Source: CAYMPH01 sp964392365
Lineage (GTDB): Bacteria; Spirochaetota; UBA4802; UBA5550
Direction: 5' to 3'
Length of the DNA stretch: 64,000 nt
NCBI GenBank assembly: GCA_964392365.1
Contig: CAYMPH010000001.1
Span: 186,001 to 250,000 of the forward strand
The notes under the pieces were generated by a model. It searched no databases, was not told where the DNA came from, and saw nothing but the letters and a program-made list of their open reading frames with translations. The position numbers and the translations under genes are program-made. Shown here piece by piece: positions 17,067 through 26,555 of this stretch (positions are counted from its first letter, which is position 1; each line of letters opens with the position of its first letter).

Positions 17067-17343
17067 TGCTATCTCCTTTTAAAATTTCGAGCGATTTCCA
17101 ACTGCTGCAATTTACGCACACATCATAATATTCTACTCAGTTCAGAAGGTAATACATAATAAAGATTTTATTCAACAATTATTTACACTTTTTTTCATGC
17201 ATCAATCATAACATAAATGCAGCAAAACAAACTTATGATAAAATCTTGACATAAATACCATTACCCATTGTTTTTCCAGAAAATATAAAAACACTCTTCC
17301 ATCCATCTGTAATGGCGGGATATCAACAGGAAAAATAATAAAA

Positions 17344-18798
17344 ATGCCTGATAAAAAAATCATGGAAATACTGCACCTGACTTTCGGATTGCAGTCATTC
17401 AGGGAACCGCAGTCTGAAATCATACGCTGTATTTTAAACGGAAGCCATTGTATAGTAACCATGCCCACAGGTATGGGGAAATCTCTCTGCTATCAGATTC
17501 CGGCATTAATTTTCGATGGATTAACAGTAGTTATTTCGCCGCTGATTTCCCTGATGAAGGATCAGGTTGATGCGCTGACCAGGAGAGGAATTGACGCTGC
17601 GTTTATAAACTCATCTCTATCAAAAGCGGAACGGATGCAGAGATATGATTCTCTGCGGTCCGGTAAATACAAACTGATATATGTAGCGCCGGAGCGGTTC
17701 CGCAATAAAGAATTTTTATCCGCATTAGGAACACGCAAGGTCGATCTGCTTGCTCTTGACGAAGCTCATTGCGTGAGCCAGTGGGGAAATGATTTCCGCC
17801 CGGATTATGCGCGCATCAGAGAATTCCGTTTACTTATGAATAATCCTGTAACAGCAGCTTTTACGGCCACTGCAACTTCTGCAGTCCGCGATGATATTAT
17901 CCGGATGAGCGGTCTTGCTCCGGAAAAAGTTCTGCGGTTTGACGGCGGAGTATGCCGTCCGAATCTCCATCTTGCATGCGAAGAAATAATCGATGAAACT
18001 GAAAAGTTTGAACTGCTGCATAAAATAATCACGGAGAAAAAAGGAAACACTGTTATATATTTCAGTCTGATCCGCAATATTGACAGTTTCTCACAATTTC
18101 TTGAAATGAAAAAAATACGTCATTCGATATATCACGGCAAACTCGATCCGGATAAACGCAAGCAGGTGCAGAATAAATTTCTAACATCAAAGAACAGTAT
18201 AATGCTTGCAACAAATGCATTCGGAATGGGAGTTGATAAATCCGACATCCGGTCCATTATTCACGCTGACATTCCTGATTCAATTGAATCATACTACCAG
18301 GAAATCGGACGTGCAGGGCGTGACGGAAAACGTTCAGACTGCACCCTGCTCTACTGCCAGGATGATCTTGCAGTACAGATCAGTTTTCTCGAATGGAAAA
18401 ATCCGGATTCAAAATTCATCCGTGATGTTTACCAGGTTCTTCATAAATCAGGTAGTACGATCAACTCATACGATTATGAAGACATTCAGGCTAAAGTTGT
18501 AAACCGCAACCGGGGAGATCAGCGCCTGCAGACTGTGCTGAATCTTTTTGATCTGTATGGTGTTACAAAAGGCTCTATCGAATCAGGCAATCTCCAAATT
18601 CTTGGAGATATCCCGGAAGAACTTTCATCCGATGATTTCATCCGCGAAAAAATGGTGCGTGATCGAGACCGTCTTATTGCAATAATGGAATATGCAAAGT
18701 CTGATCAGTGCAGACGCGATATAATTCATAATTATTTTGACTCGGAAATAAGCGTGTGCGGGAAATGCGACAATTGCACGGGATTAGAAAATACATAA
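17344..18798 (+). CDS. recQ: RecQ-family ATP-dependent DNA helicase (short form)
   Basis: A 484-residue helicase. It shows the RecQ motif 0 (FGLQSFREPQSEII), Walker A MPTGMGKSLCYQIPA, Walker B LALDEAHCVSQWG, and motif VI YYQEIGRAGRDG. A zinc-binding set is at the C-terminus, ending CGKCDNCTG. The RQC winged helix is reduced and the HRDC domain is missing, since E. coli RecQ is about 610 residues. It unwinds DNA 3' to 5' in recombination repair. It lies after the radical SAM/DUF4130 pair, so the area is DNA-repair-rich, although the SnoaL-like gene is between them. Confidence 0.93.
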   Translation: MPDKKIMEILHLTFGLQSFREPQSEIIRCILNGSHCIVTMPTGMGKSLCYQIPALIFDGLTVVISPLISLMKDQVDALTRRGIDAAFINSSLSKAERMQRYDSLRSGKYKLIYVAPERFRNKEFLSALGTRKVDLLALDEAHCVSQWGNDFRPDYARIREFRLLMNNPVTAAFTATATSAVRDDIIRMSGLAPEKVLRFDGGVCRPNLHLACEEIIDETEKFELLHKIITEKKGNTVIYFSLIRNIDSFSQFLEMKKIRHSIYHGKLDPDKRKQVQNKFLTSKNSIMLATNAFGMGVDKSDIRSIIHADIPDSIESYYQEIGRAGRDGKRSDCTLLYCQDDLAVQISFLEWKNPDSKFIRDVYQVLHKSGSTINSYDYEDIQAKVVNRNRGDQRLQTVLNLFDLYGVTKGSIESGNLQILGDIPEELSSDDFIREKMVRDRDRLIAIMEYAKSDQCRRDIIHNYFDSEISVCGKCDNCTGLENT

Positions 18799-18863
18799 TA
18801 TCCACAAACAATTAAGATATCTGAAAATAGAAGTATTTACTATATAATAATAAATAAGTTATA

Positions 18864-19562
18864 TCAAGAAGTACACACAAACTTATATTTAACTGTAATC
18901 AGATTGACTATGTTAATATAACTTTGCACAAACAGCTTAAAGTCTTCTTCGCCGAAACTGTCATCAAAATATAGTTTACCTTCGAATTCTGCTTCAAGAT
19001 GAAATCTGCCTGCCTGAATACTGTCATTTTCTGTTGAGTTAAAATATTTATAATCAGTTATTTTTATATCATAGTGGAAAAATGATCTCATGGATGTCAG
19101 GACGGCTTTGAATTTATCATAACCGCTGCTTTTTATATATTTTATTGTACCATGCTGATCTTCGACAATAATATTAAATGAAAAATCCGTTTCGCTTTCC
19201 GGCTCAATGCCATTATTTATTATTTCAACAAGGCGCCATATAATTGCTTTAAGAATTCCTTTTTTAACAATAATCATCAATATATCTGTAGACGATATAT
19301 ATTTTTTTTTATCTAATACTTTCTTCGCCATCAAATAAATTTCATTTCTGACACTTCCGGTTGTTTCAGTTTCAGATAAATTAATGATTTTTTCAATAAA
19401 ATTTTTTATCCAGAAATCATGAGACTGCGTATAGCTTTCAGGACTGAATCCGGTTTGCCAATATCTTATTGAAGAAAAAGTACTATAAATGGATGCTGAG
19501 CACTGCTCAGCATAAGCGCTTATTTTTTTGAGAACTATTTTTTTTCTTTTTGATGATTTCAT
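18864..19562 (-). CDS. Hypothetical protein
   Basis: A 232-residue protein I do not recognise. It begins with a basic stretch (MKSSKRKKIVLKKI), has predicted helices to about residue 125, and then a more beta-like half with FSFNIIVEDQHGTIKYIKSSGYDKF. There is no signal peptide or membrane segment. Base composition is like its neighbours. It is convergent with recQ and faces away from amt. Confidence 0.6.
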   Translation of the reverse strand: MKSSKRKKIVLKKISAYAEQCSASIYSTFSSIRYWQTGFSPESYTQSHDFWIKNFIEKIINLSETETTGSVRNEIYLMAKKVLDKKKYISSTDILMIIVKKGILKAIIWRLVEIINNGIEPESETDFSFNIIVEDQHGTIKYIKSSGYDKFKAVLTSMRSFFHYDIKITDYKYFNSTENDSIQAGRFHLEAEFEGKLYFDDSFGEEDFKLFVQSYINIVNLITVKYKFVCTS

Positions 19563-19998
19563 ATTTATTATTTCTATAAAATAACTATATCTATAATGAA
19601 TAGAAACTGCAATTATAAATCGGGCAGTAATTTATCAATCATGTAAAATTATTATAAAATAATTTTGCATTTATATTCAGCAACATTTCATTATCATTCA
19701 ACAATCATCATCGTAATTTCGCGAATAAATTTTTCTTGTAAATACGAGTTGAAGTAAATATTAAATCTTGAAATATTATTTCTATAAAGTTTCAGTTAAA
19801 CTAATTATTTAACAATTCAGAAACATTTCATTTCAATAAACCCTGTGATTTGCATCAATATTGATCCTCAATTATTTCAGAAAAGTAAAATACCTGCCTT
19901 TTACTCCTACAATAATTTTTTCCTATTTACTCTGATTACCTGTCTGAATAATATTATAATATAACAATCAGTATTAAAAAAAAGATGGAGGAAGTATC
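19563..19998. other. AT-rich intergenic region upstream of amt (436 bases)
   Basis: No coding frame is seen. It lies between divergent genes and should contain the amt promoter. I looked for a sigma-54 -24/-12 element (TGGC-N8-TTGC) and did not find one. A ribosome site GGAGGAAG lies directly before the amt ATG. Confidence 0.5.
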
Positions 19999-21600
19999 AT
20001 GAAAAAATTAACATCATTATCAATACTGGCGTTGATTGCATTTATGCTATTAACGCCGGTACTCATCATGGCTGATGCTCCGGCACCTGCTGTTGTAGCA
20101 ACAACCAAGGCAATAGATCCTGCCGGAGGAAACACAGGCGGTGCAGCAGATGTTACAGCTGTAAAAGCCGGAAGCCCAACAACATCCGAAATGGCTGTTG
20201 CTATAGGCAAGAATAAAGTTGCCATTAACATGGTATGGGTGCTTATTACAGGATTTCTTGTCATGTTCATGCAGGCAGGCTTTGCAATGGTTGAAGCAGG
20301 CCTGACTAGAGCTAAAAACGTAGCTCACACTATGGCTATGAACTTTATGATCTATCCTCTAGGCATGCTTGGATTTTACGTCTGCGGTTTTGCATTAATG
20401 TTCGGTGGAGTGGGAGCCCTTGGAACTTTAGGAGGTTTTGACGGCCTTAACAGCGAATTTGTGATCACACTTTTTGGAAAAGAATTCGGTCTTTTCGGAT
20501 CAAAAGGTTTTTTCCTAAACGGTGTATATGATGTTGCTGTATTCGGATTATTTCTTTTCCAGATGGTTTTCATGGACACTACTGCAACTATACCTACAGG
20601 ATCAATGGCTGAAAGATGGAAATATTCTTCATTTTTTATATATGGTTTATTCGTTGGAACTATAATATATCCGATTTACGGCAACTGGGTTTGGGGCGGC
20701 GGATGGCTTTCAACTCTAGGAAAAACCTTTGCACTAGGCCACGGACATGTTGACTTCGCAGGTTCATCAGTAGTACATATGACTGGCGGAGTGCTTGCTC
20801 TTGTTGGTGCAAAGATGCTCGGTCCTCGTATAGGTAAATATAATGCTGACGGTTCTCCCAATGCTATCCCTGGTCATAATATTGCCATGGCTATCATAGG
20901 GACATTTATACTCGCATTCGGGTGGTTTGGCTTCAACCCCGGGTCAACACTTGCAGGAACTGACCTACGCATAACCGTAGTTGCAGTTAACACTATGCTC
21001 GCATCAGCTACAGGCGCTTTTGCAGCTACTTTATGGATGTGGCTTGTCCGAACAAAAAAACCAGACCCGAGTATGATGTTAAATGGTATGCTTGCAGGTC
21101 TTGTCGCTATTACTGCGCCTTGCGCTTTTGTAACTTCCACCAGTGCGGCAATAATCGGACTTATTTCAGGTATTCTTGTTATAGAAGCTGCTTTTTTCAT
21201 TGAAAGAAAACTAAGAATAGATGACCCGGTTGGAGCGATTGCAGTTCACGGAGTTAATGGATTTTGGGGATGTATCGCTTTAGGACTTTTTGCAGACGGC
21301 ACATATGGTGACGGATGGAACGGCGTTGCAGGAACTGTAAAAGGACTTTTCTACGGTGACTCTTCTCAGCTACTTGCACAATTGATAGGTGTAAGCGCCA
21401 ATATTATTTATGTCGGCATCATCGGTTTTATTGTTTTCAAATTAATTGATCTTGTAATAGGAAACCGTGTTTCTGCAGCTGCAGAGATAGAAGGGCTTGA
21501 CATTCCTGAAATGGGCGTACCAGGATATTCTGGAGTTAAACTTGATAAGTATTCTGAAACTCCTCTGTCAAGAGGACACGCTAAATCATTGGATAAATAA
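19999..21600 (+). CDS. amt: Ammonium transporter (Amt/MEP/Rh family)
   Basis: A 533-residue inner-membrane channel for ammonium. A signal peptide (MKKLTSLSILALIAFMLLTP) is followed by an Ala/Thr-rich periplasmic extension, then eleven transmembrane segments. Family motifs include FVMFMQAGFAMVEAGL-type (residues about 90-105), FGWFGFNPGS, and the pore histidine regions DFAGSSVVHMTGG and AVHGVNGFWG. It is longer than E. coli AmtB (428) because of the N-terminal extension and insertions near residues 140-165. PII follows 12 bases downstream, the usual regulator that plugs the channel when nitrogen is plentiful. Confidence 0.96.
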   Translation: MKKLTSLSILALIAFMLLTPVLIMADAPAPAVVATTKAIDPAGGNTGGAADVTAVKAGSPTTSEMAVAIGKNKVAINMVWVLITGFLVMFMQAGFAMVEAGLTRAKNVAHTMAMNFMIYPLGMLGFYVCGFALMFGGVGALGTLGGFDGLNSEFVITLFGKEFGLFGSKGFFLNGVYDVAVFGLFLFQMVFMDTTATIPTGSMAERWKYSSFFIYGLFVGTIIYPIYGNWVWGGGWLSTLGKTFALGHGHVDFAGSSVVHMTGGVLALVGAKMLGPRIGKYNADGSPNAIPGHNIAMAIIGTFILAFGWFGFNPGSTLAGTDLRITVVAVNTMLASATGAFAATLWMWLVRTKKPDPSMMLNGMLAGLVAITAPCAFVTSTSAAIIGLISGILVIEAAFFIERKLRIDDPVGAIAVHGVNGFWGCIALGLFADGTYGDGWNGVAGTVKGLFYGDSSQLLAQLIGVSANIIYVGIIGFIVFKLIDLVIGNRVSAAAEIEGLDIPEMGVPGYSGVKLDKYSETPLSRGHAKSLDK

Positions 21601-21612
21601 AGGAGGTATGTC

Positions 21613-21951
21613 ATGAAAAAAATTGAAGCATTTATAAGACCGGAAAAACTTGATGATGTTCTCATAGCACTTGAATCTACTAATTATACTGGTATGTCAA
21701 TTATTGAGACTCGCGGCCATGGTACGCAAAAAGGTGTAATACAGCAGTGGCGAGGAGAAAAATATAAAGTTCCGTTTATTTCAAAGATAAAAATTGAGCT
21801 TTTTTCAAAAGAAGCTGATTATAAAGCGATTAAGGAATCTATAATCAAAGCATCTAAAACAGGTGAGTTTGGTGACGGAAAAATTTTCATTTCAGATATA
21901 AAAGAAGCATATAAAATACGTACAGACGAATCCGGAGAGGATATCATCTGA
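21613..21951 (+). CDS. glnK: Nitrogen regulatory protein PII
   Basis: A 112-residue PII protein starting MKKIEAFIRPEKLDDVLIAL. The T-loop runs HGTQKGVIQQWRGEKYKVPF, and the Tyr in GEKYK is at the place of the uridylylated Tyr51 of E. coli. The B-loop is TGEFGDGKIFI. It senses ATP, ADP and 2-oxoglutarate and blocks Amt. Being in one operon with amt supports GlnK rather than GlnB. GGAGG precedes the start. Confidence 0.94.
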   Translation: MKKIEAFIRPEKLDDVLIALESTNYTGMSIIETRGHGTQKGVIQQWRGEKYKVPFISKIKIELFSKEADYKAIKESIIKASKTGEFGDGKIFISDIKEAYKIRTDESGEDII

Positions 21952-21962
21952 TTTAAACCTTC

Positions 21963-22003
21963 AAAAAGCCGGGACCAGTTCATATTTCTGGTCCCGGCTT
22001 TTT
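21963..22003 (+). terminator. Rho-independent terminator of amt-glnK
   Basis: A 16-base-pair perfect stem (AAAAAGCCGGGACCAG and its complement) with a nine-base loop and a T-run, 12 bases past the PII stop. Confidence 0.95.
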
Positions 22004-22143
22004 TATTATATGGCTGATAATTTAACAAGAGATTCATTCTTGACAAAAGAATCATTATCTTTATTTTTATTTAAAATAATATCACCATTGCGATTGAGCA
22101 TAAATAATATATCTATAGATAAAAATGAATTTAAGAGAATGAA

Positions 22144-23334
22144 TTGTTTAATTTTATAAAAAAAATCCGGCTTATTCTTCTTGAGAGCCTTTCATCTTAT
22201 CAGAAAAACAACGATCTTGCTGCTGCATCATCTCTTGCTTTTTCAGTTACACTTGCGCTCATACCTACTCTGTTCTTTCTTATTTTTCTCCTGAGCGCCA
22301 TTATCGGATCTTCAGAACTGGCTCTTGCAAAAACCATCCAATTACTCGCAAAATTAGTTCCCTCATACAGCAATGAAATAGTTCGCGAAGTGCAGTTTAT
22401 ATCATCATACAGAGATACCATAGGAATACTGAATCTGCTTATTCTGTTCTGGAGTGTTATGCCTCTTGTTACAGATATGAGGGTACTTCTTGGGACAATT
22501 TTCAAAAAGAAGCCCAGCCGCCCTTTTTTTATGGAAAAATTATTTGATGTCGCGATCAGCATTTTTTTTCTGATAGGCCTGTCTGCAATAACCATATTCG
22601 GTGTTTTTTTTACACAGTCCGGTTATAAAAGCCACATACATCCCATACTTGCAACCCTCGGAGGCATTATACCTTTTTTATTTGCGTTCAGTGTTGTTTT
22701 TCTGCTTTATTTCGCCTTTTCATTTAAAATGAAGATCCGTTATCTTTTGATAGGCTCAGCTGTAACAACATTACTCTGGTTCACGATGACCCCGGCTTTT
22801 CATCTCTTTCTCACCTATAATCCCGGATATGGCATTACTTTCGGATCCTTTAAATCACTTTTTGTTATTATAATCTGGGTATATTACTGCCTGGTTGTTT
22901 TTCTGTTCGGGGCTGAAATTGCAGCGAGTCTTGGCCGGGATGAAACAGTTTTTATTATGAAACTCATGGAAGGAAAAAAATATATTCCGGATGGAGTGAT
23001 CGATAAGTATGTTGTAAATTATGAAAAAGGTAGTACTGTCTTCAGCGAAGGTGATCCCGGAAATGAATTATATTGCGTATTAAAAGGAAGTGTCTCCATC
23101 CGCAAGGGTGATATAGAAATCGGTGTGATTCCTTCCGGAAAATGTTTCGGAGGAATTTCATTTCTACTGTCATTGCCGCGCGTTGCAGATGCTGTAGCAT
23201 TGGAAGATGTTAATCTGGTCACTATAAACAATGAAAATATAAATAAACTGATGAATGAATATCCGGAATTTGTAGTAGATATACTCAGGGAAATGGCTAT
23301 TAGACTTAAAGATGCCAACAGAATGATAGCGTAA
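22144..23334 (+). CDS. YihY/BrkB membrane protein fused to a cyclic-nucleotide-binding-like domain
   Basis: A 396-residue protein. Residues 1 to about 270 are a YihY/BrkB domain with six membrane segments (SSLAFSVTLALIPTLFFLIF, YNPGYGITFGSFKSLFVIIIWVYYC). Residues about 290-396 are a cNMP-binding beta-roll (EKGSTVFSEGDPGNELYCVLKGSV). In the phosphate-binding cassette, the usual FGE is FGGIS while the PR arginine is kept (LPRVADAVAL), so ligand binding may be lost or altered. The start is a TTG at 22144 with AAGAG upstream; the overlapping ATG at 22139 leads to a stop after six codons. YihY proteins were once wrongly called RNase BN; the function is unknown. Confidence 0.85.
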   Translation: MFNFIKKIRLILLESLSSYQKNNDLAAASSLAFSVTLALIPTLFFLIFLLSAIIGSSELALAKTIQLLAKLVPSYSNEIVREVQFISSYRDTIGILNLLILFWSVMPLVTDMRVLLGTIFKKKPSRPFFMEKLFDVAISIFFLIGLSAITIFGVFFTQSGYKSHIHPILATLGGIIPFLFAFSVVFLLYFAFSFKMKIRYLLIGSAVTTLLWFTMTPAFHLFLTYNPGYGITFGSFKSLFVIIIWVYYCLVVFLFGAEIAASLGRDETVFIMKLMEGKKYIPDGVIDKYVVNYEKGSTVFSEGDPGNELYCVLKGSVSIRKGDIEIGVIPSGKCFGGISFLLSLPRVADAVALEDVNLVTINNENINKLMNEYPEFVVDILREMAIRLKDANRMIA

Positions 23335-23385
23335 TATAATGATAAATTTCAGCTGAAAATTTTAAAAAATTGTGAGAATAAAATC

Positions 23386-24123
23386 ATGAAAATAATAATT
23401 AAGCTATGTTTTTTTACTGTTTTAATTATGATAATCCCCATAATATCTCTTGCTCAAAGTTATCAAAACAGCATGCCATGTTCCTTCAAAAAAAACATCG
23501 AACTTAAAAAAATGATTAAAGCAGGAACAATAAACGGACTTATGGAACACAATGTGAATAACTCTTCATTCGAGGCATGGTCCACATCCATCCTGAAACC
23601 TGAAGGAAAACCTCCAATAATAGAATCTGCCGATAAGGACGAACTTGGTGAGACGAAAATAAAATACGACAACTGGAGCTGCATGTATTCTGCATACAAC
23701 GCAATGGACAACAATCCGAAAACTGCCTGGTCAGAAGGAGTTGAAGGAGACGGGATCGGCGAAATTCTCATTGTCAGTGTTGATACATCCAGACCGGTTG
23801 AAATCTGGGGAGGACTCGGCGTCTCTCAGGAATTATTTAATGCAAACAACAGACCGAAAAATATAAGAGTATATGTCCTCCAGGCAAATGCATCATCCGG
23901 AGCTGCACAATTCGGTTCTTTTTATAGCGATATTAAAGTACTCGGAAATCATACAATTAAATTGAAAGATATAAATAATTATCAGCCGCTTGCCCTGCCC
24001 CGATTCACGCTGAGGAAAGACGGAGGCAGGACTTTTGTTGCAATAGAAATATTATCAGTATATCGCGGATTAAAATACAAAGATACTTGCATCAGTGAAA
24101 TAAGAAATATCGAAAGTAAATAA
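23386..24123 (+). CDS. Secreted protein with NADase-type glycan-binding (discoidin-like) domain
   Basis: A 245-residue protein with a signal peptide (MKIIIKLCFFTVLIMIIPIISLAQS). The C-terminal part is a galactose-binding-like beta-sandwich: YSAYNAMDNNPKTAWSEGV, the typical entry motif of this fold, then GLGVSQELFNANNRPKNIRVYV and a final CISEI. This domain type is common in spirochaete periplasmic proteins and occurs at the N-terminus of some NADase toxins. No toxin domain is present. It is 19 bases upstream of alkD but functionally unrelated as far as can be seen. Confidence 0.75.
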   Translation: MKIIIKLCFFTVLIMIIPIISLAQSYQNSMPCSFKKNIELKKMIKAGTINGLMEHNVNNSSFEAWSTSILKPEGKPPIIESADKDELGETKIKYDNWSCMYSAYNAMDNNPKTAWSEGVEGDGIGEILIVSVDTSRPVEIWGGLGVSQELFNANNRPKNIRVYVLQANASSGAAQFGSFYSDIKVLGNHTIKLKDINNYQPLALPRFTLRKDGGRTFVAIEILSVYRGLKYKDTCISEIRNIESK

Positions 24124-24142
24124 TTTTATTAAAGGAAAAACC

Positions 24143-24844
24143 ATGCATAAAGCAGAAACCATAAAAAAAGAATTAAAAAAAATCTCCAATAAAGAAAAAG
24201 CAAAACAGCTTGCAGGTTTTTTCAAAACAGGAAAAGGTCAATATGGTGAAGGCGATATTTTTATTGGAGTCACTGTTCCGGATCAGAGAACCCTTGCAAG
24301 ACAGTTTCATGATACAGAAATTTCTGAAATAGAAAAACTGCTTGATGACCCCATCCATGAATGCAGATTAACGGCGCTGCTGATTCTTATTCAGAAATAT
24401 TCAAAAGCCGATGAGAATGAGAGAAGAAAGATATCGGAATTTTATTTAAGCAAAACTTCAAGGATAAACAACTGGGATCTTGTTGATTTATCTGCACATC
24501 AGATAATCGGCAATTATTATTTTAATAGAAACAGGGATATACTTTATAAGCTGGTAAAGAGCAGCAGCCTGTGGGAACAGAGAATCGCAGTTGTAGCAAC
24601 TTACTATTTTCTTAAAAGAAACGACTTCAAGGAGATACTTGCATTTTCTGAAATGCTTCTTGATCATAAACACGATCTGATACACAAAGCAACAGGCTGG
24701 ATGCTCAGGGAAGCAGGTAAAATGGATATATCAATTCTGATAAAATTTCTTGATAAACACTACAAGAAGATGCCGCGGACCATGCTGAGATATGCAATTG
24801 AAAAACTTAATGAATCCGATAGAAAAAAATATATGGCTAAATAA
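24143..24844 (+). CDS. alkD: DNA alkylation repair protein (AlkD-type HEAT-repeat glycosylase)
   Basis: A 233-residue all-helical protein of the AlkC/AlkD family. It has FFKTGKGQYGEGDIFIGV near the start, INNWDLVDLSAHQIIG in the middle and HKATGWMLREAGK later, all consensus motifs. AlkD removes 3- and 7-alkylpurines without flipping the base. AAAGGA lies before the ATG. It converges with the alpha/beta hydrolase gene with eight bases between the stops. Confidence 0.92.
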   Translation: MHKAETIKKELKKISNKEKAKQLAGFFKTGKGQYGEGDIFIGVTVPDQRTLARQFHDTEISEIEKLLDDPIHECRLTALLILIQKYSKADENERRKISEFYLSKTSRINNWDLVDLSAHQIIGNYYFNRNRDILYKLVKSSSLWEQRIAVVATYYFLKRNDFKEILAFSEMLLDHKHDLIHKATGWMLREAGKMDISILIKFLDKHYKKMPRTMLRYAIEKLNESDRKKYMAK

Positions 24845-24852
24845 ATTTTTAT

Positions 24853-25653
24853 TTATTCATCTTCATAGTCAGAATCAACAGGCACAAGCGACGAAACAAA
24901 TTCAATAATATCGGCATTCACCTGATCGGAATTTTCTAAATGGGGCATATGTCCCTTCATCGGATAACGGATTAGTTTCGATGATGGAATTCCGTCATTC
25001 AGTTCCTGTATAATTTTACCGGAAACCATTTTGTCTTTTTCATTTGATAGAATAAGCACAGGTATATCTATATGTTTTATCAGATAACGATAGTCATAGG
25101 CGTCGCAGATTCTGAAATCATTTTTTACAGTGACTGATCCTGCACTGTTCATCCCGTTGCGCAGGAGTGTTTTGATCTCATCCCCTGCAGCTTCACTCAA
25201 TGAAAACTGCGCAGTAAGATCGCAGAAACCGGAAAAATTTGAATCGATCAGTTCGAAAATCATTTTATTGACCGGCATTACAGCTCCAGCTGAAATAAAA
25301 ATCAGTCCTGCTATTTTATCAGGCATGGCACTGAATAATTCAAACAGAATACCGCTTCCCATGGAATGTCCTGCAAGAACAACATTCGACAGACCCAGAG
25401 TTCTAATGAATCCTGTTACAGAGTTTATAAAAGAATTCAGCGGAGGAGCTTCTACCTTGTATGATTTTCCATGACCCGGCAGATCTATGGCAAATGAAAG
25501 TCTTTTATCTTCCAGCCCGTTCAGCTGTTTTTCAAAAAGATGCGAATCGCCTCCTGCACCGTGAATAAAAAGAACCGGAAATTCAGGTTCACCGTCTGCC
25601 ACTTTAAAAAAAATATCTCCCTGCTCAAGCGATACAAATCCTTCATTTTTCAT
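24853..25653 (-). CDS. Alpha/beta-hydrolase fold enzyme
   Basis: A 266-residue soluble hydrolase. The oxyanion segment is FIHGAGGDSHLF, the nucleophile elbow GHSMGS carries the catalytic Ser, an Asp is in VLILSNEKDKMVS, and the His is in KGHMPHLENSDQVNADI. The substrate (ester, lactone or similar) cannot be told. It is the last gene of the four-gene minus-strand operon with the two flavodoxin-like reductases and the rubredoxin-like protein, and so is probably under the TetR-type operator at 27134. Confidence 0.88.
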   Translation of the reverse strand: MKNEGFVSLEQGDIFFKVADGEPEFPVLFIHGAGGDSHLFEKQLNGLEDKRLSFAIDLPGHGKSYKVEAPPLNSFINSVTGFIRTLGLSNVVLAGHSMGSGILFELFSAMPDKIAGLIFISAGAVMPVNKMIFELIDSNFSGFCDLTAQFSLSEAAGDEIKTLLRNGMNSAGSVTVKNDFRICDAYDYRYLIKHIDIPVLILSNEKDKMVSGKIIQELNDGIPSSKLIRYPMKGHMPHLENSDQVNADIIEFVSSLVPVDSDYEDE

Positions 25654-25665
25654 AATTTTATCTTT

Positions 25666-25866
25666 TTATAAAGTATTATTTTTTTTATGCTTAACTAGAT
25701 TCGGATCAATATTCACGCTTCCACCGCAATCCGGTGTATAACATGTCACGTCGTTAAATGCGCAGGTAATTTTACAGCCTGGACATTTTTCAGGCGGAAC
25801 AGACGCCTGTAAAGTATACCCGCATTCACTGCATTCCCACCAGCTCAGATTAGTTTCATTATTCAT
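25666..25866 (-). CDS. Rubredoxin-like iron/zinc protein
   Basis: A 66-residue protein with a rubredoxin-type knuckle pair: CSECGYTLQASVPPEKCPGCK, the form found at the end of rubrerythrins, plus two more cysteines in CYTPDCGG. It would bind one iron (or zinc) and could pass electrons between the flavoproteins encoded upstream and an acceptor. GGAGGTTG lies before the ATG at 25866. It sits between a reductase and the hydrolase in one operon. Confidence 0.85.
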   Translation of the reverse strand: MNNETNLSWWECSECGYTLQASVPPEKCPGCKITCAFNDVTCYTPDCGGSVNIDPNLVKHKKNNTL

Positions 25867-25898
25867 ATAACAACCTCCTTCATCTATAGATATACTAT

Positions 25899-26555
25899 TT
25901 ACGGCTGAAGAGGCCTGTCAAAGCTTTTTTCCAGAACACCATTTTTTTCCAACTGACTGTCCCACAATGCTTTATTGATAAAATTCACGAGATTCGGCAT
26001 ATCTTCCGGCTTTAAATGTTCCGGCCTGGATAGTTTTTCCAGCATAACAGAATCAAGTTTTCCGGTTTTTCCGAATTCGCTTCCAAGCGCGTGGAAGAAA
26101 AACTCATACTTGTCAGTAAGGACTTTAGGCTGTATAGCAAGTCCCTCTAATCCTCCCTTGACTATTGAACCGGTATATTTACATCCGAGTCTTCCTGCAA
26201 TTTTTTCACAATATCTCTCAATAAATCTGTTCTGATAGCTTTCCGGAAATCCGCACTGTATTACAAATCCCAGTGATACATTAGAGCACTTGCCTATAAG
26301 AGGTTCAAGGGATTCAAAAAATTCCTTCACGCTGCCCGGCATTCCATCAACATATAGCGGAAATCCTATGAGCACCTGTTCTGAATTTGAAAATTTCTCC
26401 ACAAGCAACTTTAGATCATTTCTGTGTTTTATCATAAATTCTATATCACATGTATTCCCTTCCGTTTCCAGAAACCCCTTGATAAAATAATCCATAACCT
26501 TTTGAGTATTACTGTTTTTTCCGCGCGGGGAACCATTAATGAATGTTAATTTCAT
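25899..26555 (-). CDS. Flavodoxin-like NAD(P)H-dependent oxidoreductase
   Basis: A 218-residue protein starting MKLTFINGSPRGKNSNTQKVMDYF, the FMN-phosphate-binding loop of the flavodoxin/NADPH-quinone-reductase superfamily, with FPLYVDGMPGSVKEFFESL in the middle. There is no cysteine cluster. It overlaps the next gene upstream by 20 bases. The likely role is FMN-dependent two-electron reduction; the electron partner may be the rubredoxin-like protein encoded just downstream. Confidence 0.85.
   Translation of the reverse strand: MKLTFINGSPRGKNSNTQKVMDYFIKGFLETEGNTCDIEFMIKHRNDLKLLVEKFSNSEQVLIGFPLYVDGMPGSVKEFFESLEPLIGKCSNVSLGFVIQCGFPESYQNRFIERYCEKIAGRLGCKYTGSIVKGGLEGLAIQPKVLTDKYEFFFHALGSEFGKTGKLDSVMLEKLSRPEHLKPEDMPNLVNFINKALWDSQLEKNGVLEKSFDRPLQP

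Noticed and set aside
19563..19998. Sigma-54 promoter before amt-glnK
   Set aside because: No TGGC-N8-TTGC spacing was found on the plus strand.
19974..20861. Several antisense frames inside amt
   Set aside because: They are shadows of a gene with full Amt signatures.
22139..22159. ATG at 22139 as the start of the YihY-fusion gene
   Set aside because: That frame ends after six codons; the TTG at 22144 opens the long frame.
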